The notes below the pieces were generated by a model. It did not search any database and had not been told where the DNA came from. It was given only the letters and a program-made list of their open reading frames with translations. The position numbers and the translations under genes are program-made. From Synechococcus sp. NB0720_010 (lineage in GTDB: Bacteria; Cyanobacteriota; Cyanobacteriia; PCC-6307; Cyanobiaceae), in contig NZ_CP090898.1 of the NCBI RefSeq assembly GCF_023078835.1, positions 1,180,045 through 1,244,044 of the forward strand: DNA of 64,000 bases, in the 5' to 3' direction. Positions within the stretch are counted from its first letter, which is position 1, and every line of letters begins with the position of its first letter. Of the stretch, positions 18,443 through 27,297 are shown in pieces.

Positions 18443-18700
18443 TCAGTCATCCCCGAGGTACATCTCCTCCTCCTTCACCGCCTCGAGCAGCACATCCAAC
18501 AGCTGGCGGGATTCCTGGCCCACGCCCTGGGCCTCCAGCAGGAGACGCTGGGCGATCAGCAGTCGCCCAGCGTTGTCGCGCACTCCCTCCTTGGCCGCCA
18601 CCAGATCCACCTTGCGGCGGGCCGAGGCCAGGCTGATGCTCAAGGCACTGGCGAGCTGTCCGCAGGCTTTTGCGTAGTCCTTGTCCTGGGGAGCTGCCAT
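18443..18700 (-). CDS. Small conserved-type hypothetical protein, all-helical
   Basis: 85 residues beginning MAAPQDKDYAKACGQLASAL and ending EEEMYLGDD. It is predicted helical throughout (ALSISLASARRKVDLVAAKE, RLLIAQRLLLEAQGVGQES), acidic at the C-terminus, with no signal or membrane segment. It stands 9 bp beyond the convergent exonuclease stop and downstream of the LpxB-related gene. I do not recognise a function. Confidence 0.7.
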   Translation of the reverse strand: MAAPQDKDYAKACGQLASALSISLASARRKVDLVAAKEGVRDNAGRLLIAQRLLLEAQGVGQESRQLLDVLLEAVKEEEMYLGDD

Positions 18701-18736
18701 AGGGGCGAAGCAACGCGGCGGTTGATCAAGCCCCCA

Positions 18737-19987
18737 TCATCCCGTTGCGCCGTCCGCGCTCCCCAAGAGGCGCTCCTCGATCGCCCGCGAGAGGGCGACG
18801 CTGCCGCCCGCCATCCCCATCCGCTGGGTCCCGATGGCCCCCAGCTGCCGGGCGAGACCCGGGTCACCAAGGAGCAGCTCGGCCCGCTCCGCCAGGACGG
18901 CAGAAGAGCGGCAGACCGCCACGGCACCGCCGAGCAAACGGCTCTGGCGCTCCGCAAACCCCCGCTTGAACTGGGGCCCGGGGCCAGGCAACGACAGCGC
19001 CGGGATCCCCAGTCCCACCAGCTGCTCGGTGGCCGTTCCCGCAGAGGCCAGGCCCAATTCCGCCCAACAGGCCCAGCGCGAAAAACAACCGGGGCCAATC
19101 AACAACAAGCGGCGGCCGCAGGCCCAGGCCGCGGCGGCCCCAAGCTCCGCCAGGGCCTCTGGCGGATCGATGGGCTCGTAGCCCAGGTCCAGCAGCAGCG
19201 GTTCCCATTCATGGGGAGCCGGGCGTGAGCCGGTGGGCGCCAACACCAGCAGGGGAGCCCCGCTGGGAACCAAGGCGAGGGACTCCAGCAGGCGCTTGAG
19301 GTTGCCCGCCGCCTCGGGCATGCGACTGCCGCCCAGCAGCAAGACACGCCGCCAATCCCGCAGGGCCAGCGGCAGGGTCCCCAGATCCAGGCCGTCCATC
19401 ATTGGATTACCCGGGGCAATGGCCGCCACCCCATGGCGCCGCAGCCCCCGCGCCGTCAGGCGATCCCGCATCGCCGCCAGTCGGCAGCGGGGGCCAGCCA
19501 TCAGGGCCCATTCCCAGGGGTCCCACTCACTGCCTTTGAGGCGGTGATAGAGGGCCGCGATCCCCGGCGCGCCGGCCCAGGTGTAGTCGCTCTTGGGGGT
19601 GCCGATGAAGCCATAGGGCCCGCCGCCAGACCAGGCCAGCAGCAGGGGCAGCAGATCCCCCACCGCCAAAACGGGATCACCCGCCTTGCCCCAACGGCGC
19701 ACAAAGCGCCACTGCCGCAGGGTCAAGCCCAGAACCCCAGCGCCAAGATCCGCCAGGAGCCCCCTCAGGCTTTGATTGCTGAAGCCACCGCTGGGCAGTT
19801 GACGGCGCGGCCCCACCCGGCGCAGCAGCCCCTGCTCCTCAGCCCCCCGGTAGACGGCACCCTCTCCAACCATCGGCAGCACCGCCACCTCGATCTCGGG
19901 GCGCCTCTGCTTCAAGGCCTGGATGACCCGCAGGGCGATCAGGTCTTCCCCATGGCCGTTGCTCAGGACCAGCAGGCGGCCAGGCAT
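18737..19987 (-). CDS. Lipid-A-disaccharide synthase-related protein
   Basis: 416 residues from ATG 19987 (MPGRLLVLSNGHGEDLIALR); an earlier ATG would extend toward the opposite-strand tRNA-Cys. The N-terminal SNGHGEDL and central APGNPMMDGL with LLLGGSRMPEA, and the late AGTATEQLVGLGIPALSLPG, match the LpxB-related GT-B glycosyltransferase family of cyanobacteria. These lack assured lipid A activity; picocyanobacteria make reduced or no classical lipid A. The acceptor is unknown. Single gene between the small helical protein and tRNA-Cys. Confidence 0.85.
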   Translation of the reverse strand: MPGRLLVLSNGHGEDLIALRVIQALKQRRPEIEVAVLPMVGEGAVYRGAEEQGLLRRVGPRRQLPSGGFSNQSLRGLLADLGAGVLGLTLRQWRFVRRWGKAGDPVLAVGDLLPLLLAWSGGGPYGFIGTPKSDYTWAGAPGIAALYHRLKGSEWDPWEWALMAGPRCRLAAMRDRLTARGLRRHGVAAIAPGNPMMDGLDLGTLPLALRDWRRVLLLGGSRMPEAAGNLKRLLESLALVPSGAPLLVLAPTGSRPAPHEWEPLLLDLGYEPIDPPEALAELGAAAAWACGRRLLLIGPGCFSRWACWAELGLASAGTATEQLVGLGIPALSLPGPGPQFKRGFAERQSRLLGGAVAVCRSSAVLAERAELLLGDPGLARQLGAIGTQRMGMAGGSVALSRAIEERLLGSADGATG

Positions 19988-20030
19988 CCCGTGACTGATA
20001 CGATCCGTCCCTGGGAGTTTGCTCCCAAGC

Positions 20031-20101
20031 GGCGGCATGGCCAAGTGGTAAGGCAGAGGATTGCAAATCCTTTACCCCCAGTTCGAATCTGGGTGCCGCC
20101 T
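20031..20101 (+). tRNA. tRNA-Cys (anticodon GCA)
   Basis: A 71-nt cloverleaf with acceptor GGCGGCA/TGCCGCC and discriminator U. The anticodon stem GAGGA/TCCTT has loop TTGCAAA, giving GCA. The T-loop TTCGAAT is present; CCA is not encoded. Confidence 0.96.
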
Positions 20102-20119
20102 TTGAATCGCCCTCGCGGG

Positions 20120-20614
20120 TCAGGGCAGATCGGCTTCCGCTGACCAGCGTTCGCCGAATCGCGTCTGCGCATCGCAACGAGCCTGGGGGCCATCGATGTC
20201 ACAGGTGCCAGCCACCGGGAAGGTTTTCGGGAAGCCCACCACCAGACCACGGGGATTGAACTGGGCGAGGCGCAGCAAGCGCACGCGCAGCAGCACGGAG
20301 CCATCGAGCTTGCAGACACCATCGCTGCAGCGCAGGGGCTGCCCAGAGCTCGCCCGCTCCCCCACAAAACTCACCTCCTGGAGCAGGTCCTGCTGGGGCA
20401 CAGGGGCCATCCAACTGAAGCGCAGCACCGATGGGTTGCGCTGATCCAGGCGCACGCTTCTGCAGGGCCCTGGAGCCTGGCCAAACAGGGTCAATTCACA
20501 ACGCCTGGGCTCCACCTGCCAACGTCCAAAACCCTGTTGCTTCTCTTCAGCCGCCAGCGCGGGAGCAGCGGCGCCGAGGCAGAGGGCCACCAGCAGCAGA
20601 CGCGCCACGCTCAA
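20120..20614 (-). CDS. Small secreted protein, unknown function
   Basis: 164 residues from a TTG that overlaps the stop of the upstream 66-residue gene as TTGA; GTG two codons on is an alternative. The N-terminus SVARLLLVALCLGAAAPALA is a clear signal peptide with an ALA cleavage site. The mature protein has six cysteines (RRCEL, GPCRS, LRCSDGVCK, GTCDID, ARCDA), suggesting disulfides in the periplasm. No domain recognised. Coupled to the Cys-motif protein upstream. Confidence 0.72.
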   Translation of the reverse strand: MSVARLLLVALCLGAAAPALAAEEKQQGFGRWQVEPRRCELTLFGQAPGPCRSVRLDQRNPSVLRFSWMAPVPQQDLLQEVSFVGERASSGQPLRCSDGVCKLDGSVLLRVRLLRLAQFNPRGLVVGFPKTFPVAGTCDIDGPQARCDAQTRFGERWSAEADLP

Positions 20615-20811
20615 TAGCCGGAATCCGCCACGCACATCCCGATACAGACCAAGCCATTGCTGGCCGTGCGGCCGCAGTGACCGCAGAGCACCGGGTCCTG
20701 CTCCTGGCGCGCGGGCGCGGACTCTTCCGCCTGGGGCGGCGGATCGCTGGTCTGGGCAGCCGGGCTGGGCAGAGAATTCAGCACAGTGCAAGTCCGCGAT
20801 GGCTCGATCAT
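20611..20811 (-). CDS. 66-residue protein with C-terminal double-Cys motif
   Basis: Begins MIEPSRTCTVLNSLPSPAAQ, has a Pro/Gln/Glu-rich middle, and ends with VLCGHCGRTASNGLVCIGMC plus VADSGY. The spacing CxxC-x9-CxxxC looks like a small metal site. Its ATG and that of the divergent aldo/keto reductase share bases (CATG). The stop overlaps the secreted protein start. The compact coupling and ordered tail argue that it is real; function unknown. Confidence 0.62.
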   Translation of the reverse strand: MIEPSRTCTVLNSLPSPAAQTSDPPPQAEESAPARQEQDPVLCGHCGRTASNGLVCIGMCVADSGY

Positions 20812-21778
20812 GACAAGTGAGGCGGACCAACCGGGCATCGGCGTTGGCACCTGGGCCTGGGGCAACCAGTTCCTCTGGGGCTATGACCCGCAGCGGGACG
20901 ACGCTCGGCTGGAGCAAACCTTTCAGCGTTGCCTGGCACTGGGCTTTCGCTTCTTCGACACGGCGGACTCCTACGGGACCGGCCGACTGAATGGCCGCAG
21001 CGAGATGCTGCTGGGGCAATTCGCCATGCGCGCCACCCCCGACGAGCGCCAGCAGCTCTGCATTGCCACCAAGTTGGCCCCCTTCCCCTGGCGCCTGGGC
21101 CGGCGGGGCTACGACCGGGCCTTTGCCGCCTCCCAGCGGCGCCTGCAGGGCCAAATGAAACGGGTGCAGCTGCACTGGAGCACCGCCCGCTACGCCCCCT
21201 GGCAGGAACCGGCGCTGATCGATGGCCTGGCGGACCTGGTGGAGAGCGGAGCGATCCCCAGCCTGGGGCTCTCGAACGTGGGGCCCAAGCGGCTGCGAAC
21301 CATCCACCGGACACTCCAAGAACGAGGAATTCCCATCAGCAGCCTGCAGGTGCAGTTCTCGCTGCTGGCCCCACAACCCCTCGCAGACGGGGGGATCCTG
21401 GACACCTGCCAGGAGCTGGGAATTGAGCTCATTGCCTACAGCCCACTGGCCCTCGGCCTGTTGGGCCGCAGCGCTGGGGACCCCAGACCGCTGCCCCAAG
21501 GAACGCGCGGCAGCCTCTTCCGCCGCCTCGAGAGCTCCCTGGCCCCCTTGCGCCAAACCATGGAGGAGATCGCCAACGGCAGGCCGGGGGGCTTAGGGGC
21601 TGTGGCCTTGAACTGGTGCAGAGCCCATGGGGCCATGCCGATCCCCGGGCTCAGAAGCACCGATCAAGTTGAGCAAGCCGCGGCGGCTCGGAGCTGGAGC
21701 TTGAGCAGCGATGAACGGCGCAGCCTCGATGCCCTCGCGTCCGCGCGCATGCCTGCCAATCCCTTTCAGAGCGCCTGA
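20810..21778 (+). CDS. Aldo/keto reductase family oxidoreductase
   Basis: 322 residues from ATG 20810. AKR landmarks are present: FFDTADSYGTGRLNGRSE (catalytic Asp and Tyr), IATKLAPFPW (Lys), VQLHWSTA (His), LGLSNVG, and a late IPGLRSTDQVEQAAAA that forms the NADP(H) phosphate site. Soluble NADPH-dependent carbonyl reductase; the substrate cannot be told. An upstream ATG at 20786 is less likely because it would overlap the divergent gene further. Confidence 0.9.
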   Translation: MTSEADQPGIGVGTWAWGNQFLWGYDPQRDDARLEQTFQRCLALGFRFFDTADSYGTGRLNGRSEMLLGQFAMRATPDERQQLCIATKLAPFPWRLGRRGYDRAFAASQRRLQGQMKRVQLHWSTARYAPWQEPALIDGLADLVESGAIPSLGLSNVGPKRLRTIHRTLQERGIPISSLQVQFSLLAPQPLADGGILDTCQELGIELIAYSPLALGLLGRSAGDPRPLPQGTRGSLFRRLESSLAPLRQTMEEIANGRPGGLGAVALNWCRAHGAMPIPGLRSTDQVEQAAAARSWSLSSDERRSLDALASARMPANPFQSA

Positions 21779-21782
21779 GCGC

Positions 21783-22475
21783 CTAGTCACCACCCATTTC
21801 AGGGGAGGGATCGGGGGTGAGCACAACGGTCATCTGCTCACGCTCCGGTGCCTGGGGGGTTTCGATGCGACGGACCATCGGCACGACACGAGCCCGGGGG
21901 GGCTCAGGCGCGACCGGTTCAGGCGGCGTGACCTCCTCGGGCTCAGACGCACCCTCGTCACAGGCGGAGAGCGCCTCCTGCAGCAGAGAATCAAAGGTGG
22001 CACCAGGCAGACGGTGCCGGGCGATCTCCAGGAAGGCGCGGGCCAAGGATTCGCCAGCCGCAGCCTTGAGGGCCGGGTTGGTCCGGCGCTGCTCCTGCTC
22101 CTCCTCAACGGCACGGATGAAGCGATCCGTGACATCCCGCTTGGTGGCCGCACGAATGCGCGTCTCCTGCTCCTGGGGGTTGAGGCTGAGCTGTTGCTCG
22201 AGTTCCTCAAGGCGCCGGCAGAGGCTCTCCATCACCTCCTTGGCTTCTTTGCCCACATGGGCGAGCTGGCCATCGGAGAGGCGAGGGAGGTCAGCAACAA
22301 AGACCTTGCCGTGGTCCCTCAGGGTCAAGAAGGTGGGCCGGACATTGCTGCGACCGGAATAGGGCTCGCGGCGCAGGGGACGATTGGGGGCCACCGGTCC
22401 AGCGGAGCTGCGGCGGCGGGTGATTCGCCCGGAGTTACCTACAAATGCAGCAGAAGATTGCGCGTTGAAAGACAT
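21783..22475 (-). CDS. Hypothetical protein with Pro/Glu-rich C-terminus
   Basis: 230 residues from ATG 22475 (MSFNAQSSAAFVGN). The N-terminal basic stretch (RITRRRSSAG, RREPYSGRSN) is followed by a helical core (LSDGQLAHVGKEAKEVMESL, RRLEELEQQLSL, RFIRAVEEEQEQRRTNP), a probable short coiled coil, and a disordered tail rich in Pro, Glu and Val. No signal or membrane helix. Ends 4 bp from the convergent reductase stop. Function not recognised. Confidence 0.7.
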   Translation of the reverse strand: MSFNAQSSAAFVGNSGRITRRRSSAGPVAPNRPLRREPYSGRSNVRPTFLTLRDHGKVFVADLPRLSDGQLAHVGKEAKEVMESLCRRLEELEQQLSLNPQEQETRIRAATKRDVTDRFIRAVEEEQEQRRTNPALKAAAGESLARAFLEIARHRLPGATFDSLLQEALSACDEGASEPEEVTPPEPVAPEPPRARVVPMVRRIETPQAPEREQMTVVLTPDPSPEMGGD

Positions 22476-22651
22476 CTCAAACAACCCTATAAACAACAGA
22501 ACCTTGAACAGAAAGAAATCTGAACAACGGCCAATAGAACTGAATTACGGAACAACCACAAAACAGCTTGCGCGGAACCTAGGCAACAACTCAGGAGAAG
22601 GTGCCTTGTTCGTGCATGACTGAAGCAATTTGGCAGGTCCAGGCCGCCGGT

Positions 22652-23686
22652 TCAATACGGCAAACCCGCCAAGGGCTCTGCGCCAGCCTCGCCGGCCTCA
22701 ACACTGCCCAGCAGCCAGGCGCGGTGCCCCGCCTCCTGGCAGACCGCGATCGCCCGCTCCACCTGAGCCTCAGGCAGCACAAGCGCCAGCCCCACCCCCA
22801 AGTTGAAGGTGTTCCAAAGATCCCGCTCTGGGACCTCGCCCTTCTCCTGCAGCCAGCGGAAGAGCGCGGGGCGCTCCCAGCTCCCCGGGTCAATGCGGCC
22901 ATGGACACCGGCAGGCAGGGTCCGCGGGAGGTTCTCCGGAAGTCCGCCCCCCGTGATGTGTGCCATGCCGTGGAGCGCCAACCCGTCCTGGAGGAGCCGC
23001 TGCACAAGTGCCGGGTAGAGCACGGTCGGCTCCAGCAGGGCATCGAGAACCGGCAGGCCAGCCCCCTCCAGCGGGGTGGAAGCGGTCACTCCATGGGCCT
23101 CGAGGATGCGGCGCACCAGGCTGAAGCCGTTGCTGTGCACACCGCTGCTGGCCACAGCAACGATGCGATCACCGGCCTGGACGCGGCTGCCATCAATCAG
23201 GTCATCCTCATCGACCACAGCCACACAAAAACCGGCGAGGTCGTAGCGACCAGGGCCGTAAAAGCCAGGCATCTCTGCGGTCTCACCCCCCAACAGGGCA
23301 CAGCCGCTCTGGCGACAGCCATCGGCAATGCCCTCCACCACTTCCGCCATGGCTTCAGGCGTGAGCTTTCCGGTGGCGATGTAGTCCAGGAAAAACAGGG
23401 GCTGGGCGCCGCTGGTCACCACATCGTTGACGCACATGGCGACCAGATCGATGCCGACGCCGTGGTGACGGCCGTGGGCCTGGGCCAACTCCAACTTGGT
23501 GCCGACGCCGTCGGTCCCGGAGACCAACAGGGGCTTTTTGATCCCTTCAGGAATTCGGCAGAGCCCGCCAAACCCGCCCAGGCCGCCGACCACCTCAGGT
23601 CGGCGGGTGGACTCAACACTCGAGCGGATGCGCTCCACAAAGGCGCGCCCAGCCACCACATCAACGCCAGCGGTGCGGTAGTCCAT
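22652..23686 (-). CDS. purM: Phosphoribosylformylglycinamidine cyclo-ligase
   Basis: 344 residues. [20 protein letters not shown] at the start, [48 protein letters not shown] and [14 protein letters not shown] are standard PurM (AIR synthetase) blocks. It makes aminoimidazole ribonucleotide in purine synthesis. It appears monocistronic, with a 176-bp AT-richer gap downstream and the rlpA leader region upstream on the other strand. Confidence 0.97.
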   Translation of the reverse strand: MDYRTAGVDVVAGRAFVERIRSSVESTRRPEVVGGLGGFGGLCRIPEGIKKPLLVSGTDGVGTKLELAQAHGRHHGVGIDLVAMCVNDVVTSGAQPLFFLDYIATGKLTPEAMAEVVEGIADGCRQSGCALLGGETAEMPGFYGPGRYDLAGFCVAVVDEDDLIDGSRVQAGDRIVAVASSGVHSNGFSLVRRILEAHGVTASTPLEGAGLPVLDALLEPTVLYPALVQRLLQDGLALHGMAHITGGGLPENLPRTLPAGVHGRIDPGSWERPALFRWLQEKGEVPERDLWNTFNLGVGLALVLPEAQVERAIAVCQEAGHRAWLLGSVEAGEAGAEPLAGLPY

Positions 23687-24072
23687 GCCCTAGACGGCCG
23701 ATCACTTCTCTGATCCTGCCCCGTCAGCCACCCCCAAGACCCAAAAACAAGTGGACAATTCCAAAATTGCACCACATTCCAATCAGTCGCACTGATGAAA
23801 GCCATGACTCCTGCTGATTAAAGAGTCGCAGCGCGTTGTCGCTCAACCCAGGCGGGAAGAGTGTTTCCCAGTGAGATTGCCAATCCTGATGAATACGACC
23901 ACGCCGAAATATCAGGGAACGTTGATGCAAGTCCGACTAACTTTTGCCAGACCTTCTCAGTTCCAAGGAACACCTCAGCGCATCAGCTACAGAAACCTCG
24001 CGTTTTTGACCCTGATTCCAACGAGTTGCAATCCAACCAGTCGCCGCTTCGCGACTAGGTGTTCCGGTTGTT
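23687..24072 (+). promoter_or_regulatory. Long AT-richer leader region before rlpA, possibly a structured RNA
   Basis: This 386-bp gap has no convincing gene. About 23840-24020 carries short hairpins, for example GGGAA/TTCCC near 23852-23871, and AGTCGC/GCGACT near 24041-24058. Scattered pieces (TCGCTCAACCC, GGGAACG, ACCTTCTCAG, ATCAGCTAC, AACCTCGCG) recall the order of conserved blocks in the ydaO c-di-AMP riboswitch, which often precedes cell-wall hydrolase genes. The match is partial, with insertions, so this is only a candidate. Confidence 0.25.
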
Positions 24073-24573
24073 ATGCGTCGTCTTTCTCTCCTCGGCGGAT
24101 TCGCACTCCTGCTTTCGGGCAGCAGCAACGCCAATCCGGTCTTGGCCACCAAGAGCCCTGCGATCCCTGAGATCCCATCGGCCAAGTCGGTTGCCCTGCG
24201 GAACGTCGAGACCCCAGGAGCTGAGTCCGAAACCCTGAAGAAGCCCGCCGCGCCGGCTCTTCCGATCGCGGTTCGCTCCGTCAGCACCGGTGAGGCCAGT
24301 TGGTACGGCCCCGGTTTCTACGGCAATCGCACCGCCAACGGCGAACTCTTCCGCCCCGGCACCTTGACCGCGGCGCACCGGACCCTGCCCTTCGGCACCA
24401 AGGTCCGCGTGACCAACCTCTGGAACGGCCGCAGCGCCATCGTGCGCATCAACGACCGAGGCCCCTTCCATGGCCGCCGGGTCATCGATCTCGCCCACGG
24501 TGCCGCCAGTCAGCTGGGTCTGATCTCCAGCGGAATCGCCCAGGTGAAGCTTGAGGTGCTGCAAGCTCAGTAG
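24073..24573 (+). CDS. rlpA: RlpA-family septal/cell-wall protein (DPBB domain)
   Basis: 166 residues. A short signal (MRRLSLLGGFALLLSGSSNA) precedes a low-complexity linker. The double-psi beta-barrel starts at GEASWYGPGFYGNRTANGE and continues with LTAAHRTLPFGTKVRVTNL and VRINDRGPFHGRRVIDLA, which includes the catalytic Asp of the lytic transglycosylase type. It acts in the periplasm on peptidoglycan. No SPOR domain. The unusually long upstream leader may regulate it. panC/cmk starts 17 bp downstream. Confidence 0.88.
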   Translation: MRRLSLLGGFALLLSGSSNANPVLATKSPAIPEIPSAKSVALRNVETPGAESETLKKPAAPALPIAVRSVSTGEASWYGPGFYGNRTANGELFRPGTLTAAHRTLPFGTKVRVTNLWNGRSAIVRINDRGPFHGRRVIDLAHGAASQLGLISSGIAQVKLEVLQAQ

Positions 24574-24590
24574 GGATTCAACCCTTCGCT

Positions 24591-26147
24591 GTGCAGCTGC
24601 TGCGAACCCACGCCGAACTCGAGGCCTGGCGCAGGGCCTGCGCTGATCGAAGCTTGCACTGCGTCCCCACGATGGGCGCCTTGCATGGGGGCCACGCCAG
24701 CCTGATCCGCCGGGCTAAGCAGCCAACCCCAGTGGATTGCAACCCACTGGTGCTGACCAGCGTGTTCGTGAACCCGCTGCAGTTCGGCCCCAACGAGGAC
24801 TTCGCCCGCTACCCGCGCTGCCTAGAAGCTGATCTGCAGATCGCCCAGCAAGCCGGAGCCGACGCCCTTTTCGCACCAAGCGTGGAAGAGGTCTATCCCC
24901 AGGGGGAGTGTGAACTCACCCGCGTACAACCGCGGCCTTCGCTGCAAGCGGGACTCTGCGGCAGACACCGGGCCGGACATTTCGATGGGGTGGCCACGGT
25001 CGTCGTGCGCCTGCTGGCCCTGATCCGCCCCCAGGTTCTGCTGCTGGGCGAGAAGGACTGGCAGCAACTGCAGATCCTCAAGAGCGTCGTCCAGGATTTG
25101 GGCTTGCCGGTTCAGGTCTGGGGTTGCCCCACCCTGCGTGAGGCCGATGGCTTGGCCATGAGCTCCCGCAATCGCTACCTCTCCAGCGACGAGCGCCAGC
25201 GCGCCTCCGCCCTGCCCCAGGCGCTGCAGAGAGCCGCCCAGCGCTGCCTCGGGCAGCCGGAGCTCGAGCTCGCGCCAGTGCAAGCGGAGGTCCAACGGGC
25301 CCTGGAGGAGGCCGGCATGGTGGTGGACTATGTGGAGGCGCTGAAGCCCCAGAGCCTCCAGGCCCAACCCCTTCTGGGGGGACTGACCCTGCTGGCGGCA
25401 GCTGCCCACTGCGGCCCCAGCCGACTGATTGACCACGTCTTTCTCATGAGCCGAGCCCCAATCGTTGCCATCGATGGCCCTGCCGGCGCCGGCAAAAGCA
25501 CCGTGACCCGAGCCTTTGCCGAACGGCTGGGGCTGATCTATCTGGACACCGGGGCGATGTATCGCGCCGTGACCTGGTTGGTGCGGGACCGCGCTGTCGA
25601 CCCCAGCAAGGCTGAGGAGGTCGCTCCTCTCCTGGCCGATCTCGATCTGCAGCTCAGCAGCACCTCCAGTGGTCAACGGGTGAGCGTCAATGGCGTGGAT
25701 GTCACCGATGCGATCCGCTCCCCGGAGGTGACGGCCCAGGTCTCTGTCGTTGCAGCCCACGGCTGCGTGCGCGAGGCCCTGACCCAGCAGCAACAGGCGA
25801 TGGGCGCGCGCGGCGGCCTGGTGGCGGAAGGACGCGACATCGGCACGGCCGTATTCCCAGATGCCGAACTCAAGGTCTTTCTGACCGCCACCGTGAGCGA
25901 GCGGGCCCGCCGCCGGGCCCTCGATCTGGAAGAGCGTGGTTTTGAGGTGCCGGAACGGGCGGATCTGGAAGCGCAGATTGCCGAGCGCGATCACCTGGAC
26001 TCCACCCGGGCCGTGGCCCCCCTGACCCAAGCGATGGATGCCCTTGAGCTGATTACCGATGGCCTGGCCATCGACGCGGTGATTCAGCGGCTCGTGGATC
26101 TGTTCCGCGAGCGCGTTCCCCACGACGCCTGGCCGGACCCCAACTAG
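24591..26147 (+). CDS. panC/cmk: Bifunctional pantoate-beta-alanine ligase / cytidylate kinase
   Basis: 518 residues from GTG 24591. The N-terminal PanC half has VPTMGALHGGHASLIRRA (HIGH-like), LTSVFVNPLQFGPNEDFARY and LLGEKDWQQLQI, and KMSKS-like MSSRNRYLS. The C-terminal half (from about residue 285) is a CMP kinase with AIDGPAGAGKSTVTRAFAER, LDTGAMYRAVTW and EGRDIGTAVFPDAELKVFL. This fusion is known from cyanobacteria. It joins pantothenate/CoA synthesis with CMP phosphorylation. The TAG stop overlaps the convergent phosphatase stop (CTAG). Confidence 0.96.
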   Translation: MQLLRTHAELEAWRRACADRSLHCVPTMGALHGGHASLIRRAKQPTPVDCNPLVLTSVFVNPLQFGPNEDFARYPRCLEADLQIAQQAGADALFAPSVEEVYPQGECELTRVQPRPSLQAGLCGRHRAGHFDGVATVVVRLLALIRPQVLLLGEKDWQQLQILKSVVQDLGLPVQVWGCPTLREADGLAMSSRNRYLSSDERQRASALPQALQRAAQRCLGQPELELAPVQAEVQRALEEAGMVVDYVEALKPQSLQAQPLLGGLTLLAAAAHCGPSRLIDHVFLMSRAPIVAIDGPAGAGKSTVTRAFAERLGLIYLDTGAMYRAVTWLVRDRAVDPSKAEEVAPLLADLDLQLSSTSSGQRVSVNGVDVTDAIRSPEVTAQVSVVAAHGCVREALTQQQQAMGARGGLVAEGRDIGTAVFPDAELKVFLTATVSERARRRALDLEERGFEVPERADLEAQIAERDHLDSTRAVAPLTQAMDALELITDGLAIDAVIQRLVDLFRERVPHDAWPDPN

Positions 26148-26626
26148 TCCCGCGTCAGGGTCTCCAGCAAGCCTGAACAGGCGTCCTCAAGCAGATCGAG
26201 GACGTGCTCAAAGCCCTGCTCACCGCCGTAATAGGGATCAGGGACTTCCTGATCGCCAAAGCGGCGGCAATGGCTGGTCATCGGTTCCACAAGGGCCAAA
26301 CCGGGGCGGGAGCCCAGCTCCGCCGCGAGGGCGCGAACGGCCTGCAGGTTGTCGTCATCCATCGTCAGGATGCGATCAAAACTGCTGAAGTCGGCCAACT
26401 CGATCTGGCGGGCGCGGCTGGGGAGGTGAATGCCGCGGCGCTCGGCGGCGGCGCGCATACGCCGGTCCGCTGGGTTACCGACGTGCCAGCCGCCGGTGCC
26501 GGCACTGTCGACCACGAAGCGGTCCTCCAGACCCGCTTGGGCGATCAGATGCAGAAAGACCCCCTCGGCAGCAGGTGAACGGCAGATGTTGCCGAGGCAG
26601 ACAAAGAGCAATCGTTGTTCAGCCAT
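26144..26626 (-). CDS. Low-molecular-weight protein-tyrosine phosphatase
   Basis: 160 residues. The P-loop FVCLGNICRSPAAEG gives nucleophile Cys10 and Arg16, and DPYYGG holds the general-acid Asp near residue 133. Its start overlaps the end of cpcF by 8 bp, so it probably rides on the cpcE-cpcF transcript. Substrates in cyanobacteria may include tyrosine-phosphorylated phycobiliproteins or exopolysaccharide kinases; the position next to phycobilisome lyases makes the first idea interesting but unproven. Confidence 0.93.
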   Translation of the reverse strand: MAEQRLLFVCLGNICRSPAAEGVFLHLIAQAGLEDRFVVDSAGTGGWHVGNPADRRMRAAAERRGIHLPSRARQIELADFSSFDRILTMDDDNLQAVRALAAELGSRPGLALVEPMTSHCRRFGDQEVPDPYYGGEQGFEHVLDLLEDACSGLLETLTRD

Positions 26627-27290
26627 GGGCTTCCTCCAGCCGCTGCAGGGCGAGCGCAGCGCGCAGCTGCACCACCGCCGCTTCCTCCTCAGGGTTGTCC
26701 TGGAGCTGCCGCAGCGCCTGGCGCAGGGCCGACTGATCAGAGGCCTGAAGGGCCGTGAACCAGGTCTTGGCCAGATGCTCTAAACCGACGATGACGGCGT
26801 AGCGCACCACCCATTCACCGTCTCGGCAGCCATCGAGAAGAACGGCCAAACAGCGGCTCAGGCTGGCGCTGCGCTCTTCAGCGCTCAGGGCCTCCAAGCG
26901 CAACTGCCCAAGCCCGCGGGCCGCGGCACGACGGACGCTCGGACCGATGTCCTTGCCCAGGGCATCCTCAAGCACCTCAAGGCCGCGGACATCACCGATG
27001 CCCGCGAGGGCGCGGACGGCCCAGGCCCGGGCGCCGTAGTTGTAGCCGTCAATGTTGGAGAGGATCGTCTCGACCGCCGGGGTACCGATGGCCACCAGGC
27101 CATCGACGGCGGCCACTGCCGCTCCAGGGTTATTGAAACCAAGGATTTCCACCAGACAGGCCGCGCCATCGGGATGGGCGCTGGCGGCCAAGGCCTGGGT
27201 GGCCTGAAGCAGACCCATGGCACTGTCCGCGCGGCGCACGGCCTCCACCAACTCAGCCACCTGGGAGGGGCTCATCGACATCGACGTCAT
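26619..27290 (-). CDS. cpcF: Phycocyanobilin lyase subunit beta
   Basis: 223 residues from ATG 27290, 7 bp past cpcE. The body is built of HEAT-like repeats: AVAAVDGLVAIGTPAVETIL, ARAWAVRALAGIGDVRGLEV, SVRRAAARGLGQLRLEAL, VVRYAVIVGLEHLAKTWF. Together with CpcE it attaches phycocyanobilin to Cys84 of CpcA. The pairing with cpcE directly after a cpcBA copy supports CpcF rather than RpcF or PecF. Confidence 0.92.
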   Translation of the reverse strand: MTSMSMSPSQVAELVEAVRRADSAMGLLQATQALAASAHPDGAACLVEILGFNNPGAAVAAVDGLVAIGTPAVETILSNIDGYNYGARAWAVRALAGIGDVRGLEVLEDALGKDIGPSVRRAAARGLGQLRLEALSAEERSASLSRCLAVLLDGCRDGEWVVRYAVIVGLEHLAKTWFTALQASDQSALRQALRQLQDNPEEEAAVVQLRAALALQRLEEAHG

Positions 27291-27297
27291 GGCGGGA

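Noticed and set aside
20615-21556. A minus-strand open frame continuing upstream of the secreted protein
   Set aside because: This part is antisense to the aldo/keto reductase; the real secreted protein begins at its signal peptide.
22384-22623. 79-codon plus-strand frame before purM's end
   Set aside because: Antisense to the hypothetical protein's start and AT-rich spacer; no signs of coding.
23861-24058. 65-codon plus-strand frame between purM and rlpA
   Set aside because: No domain, no ribosome site, and it lies in the possible structured leader.
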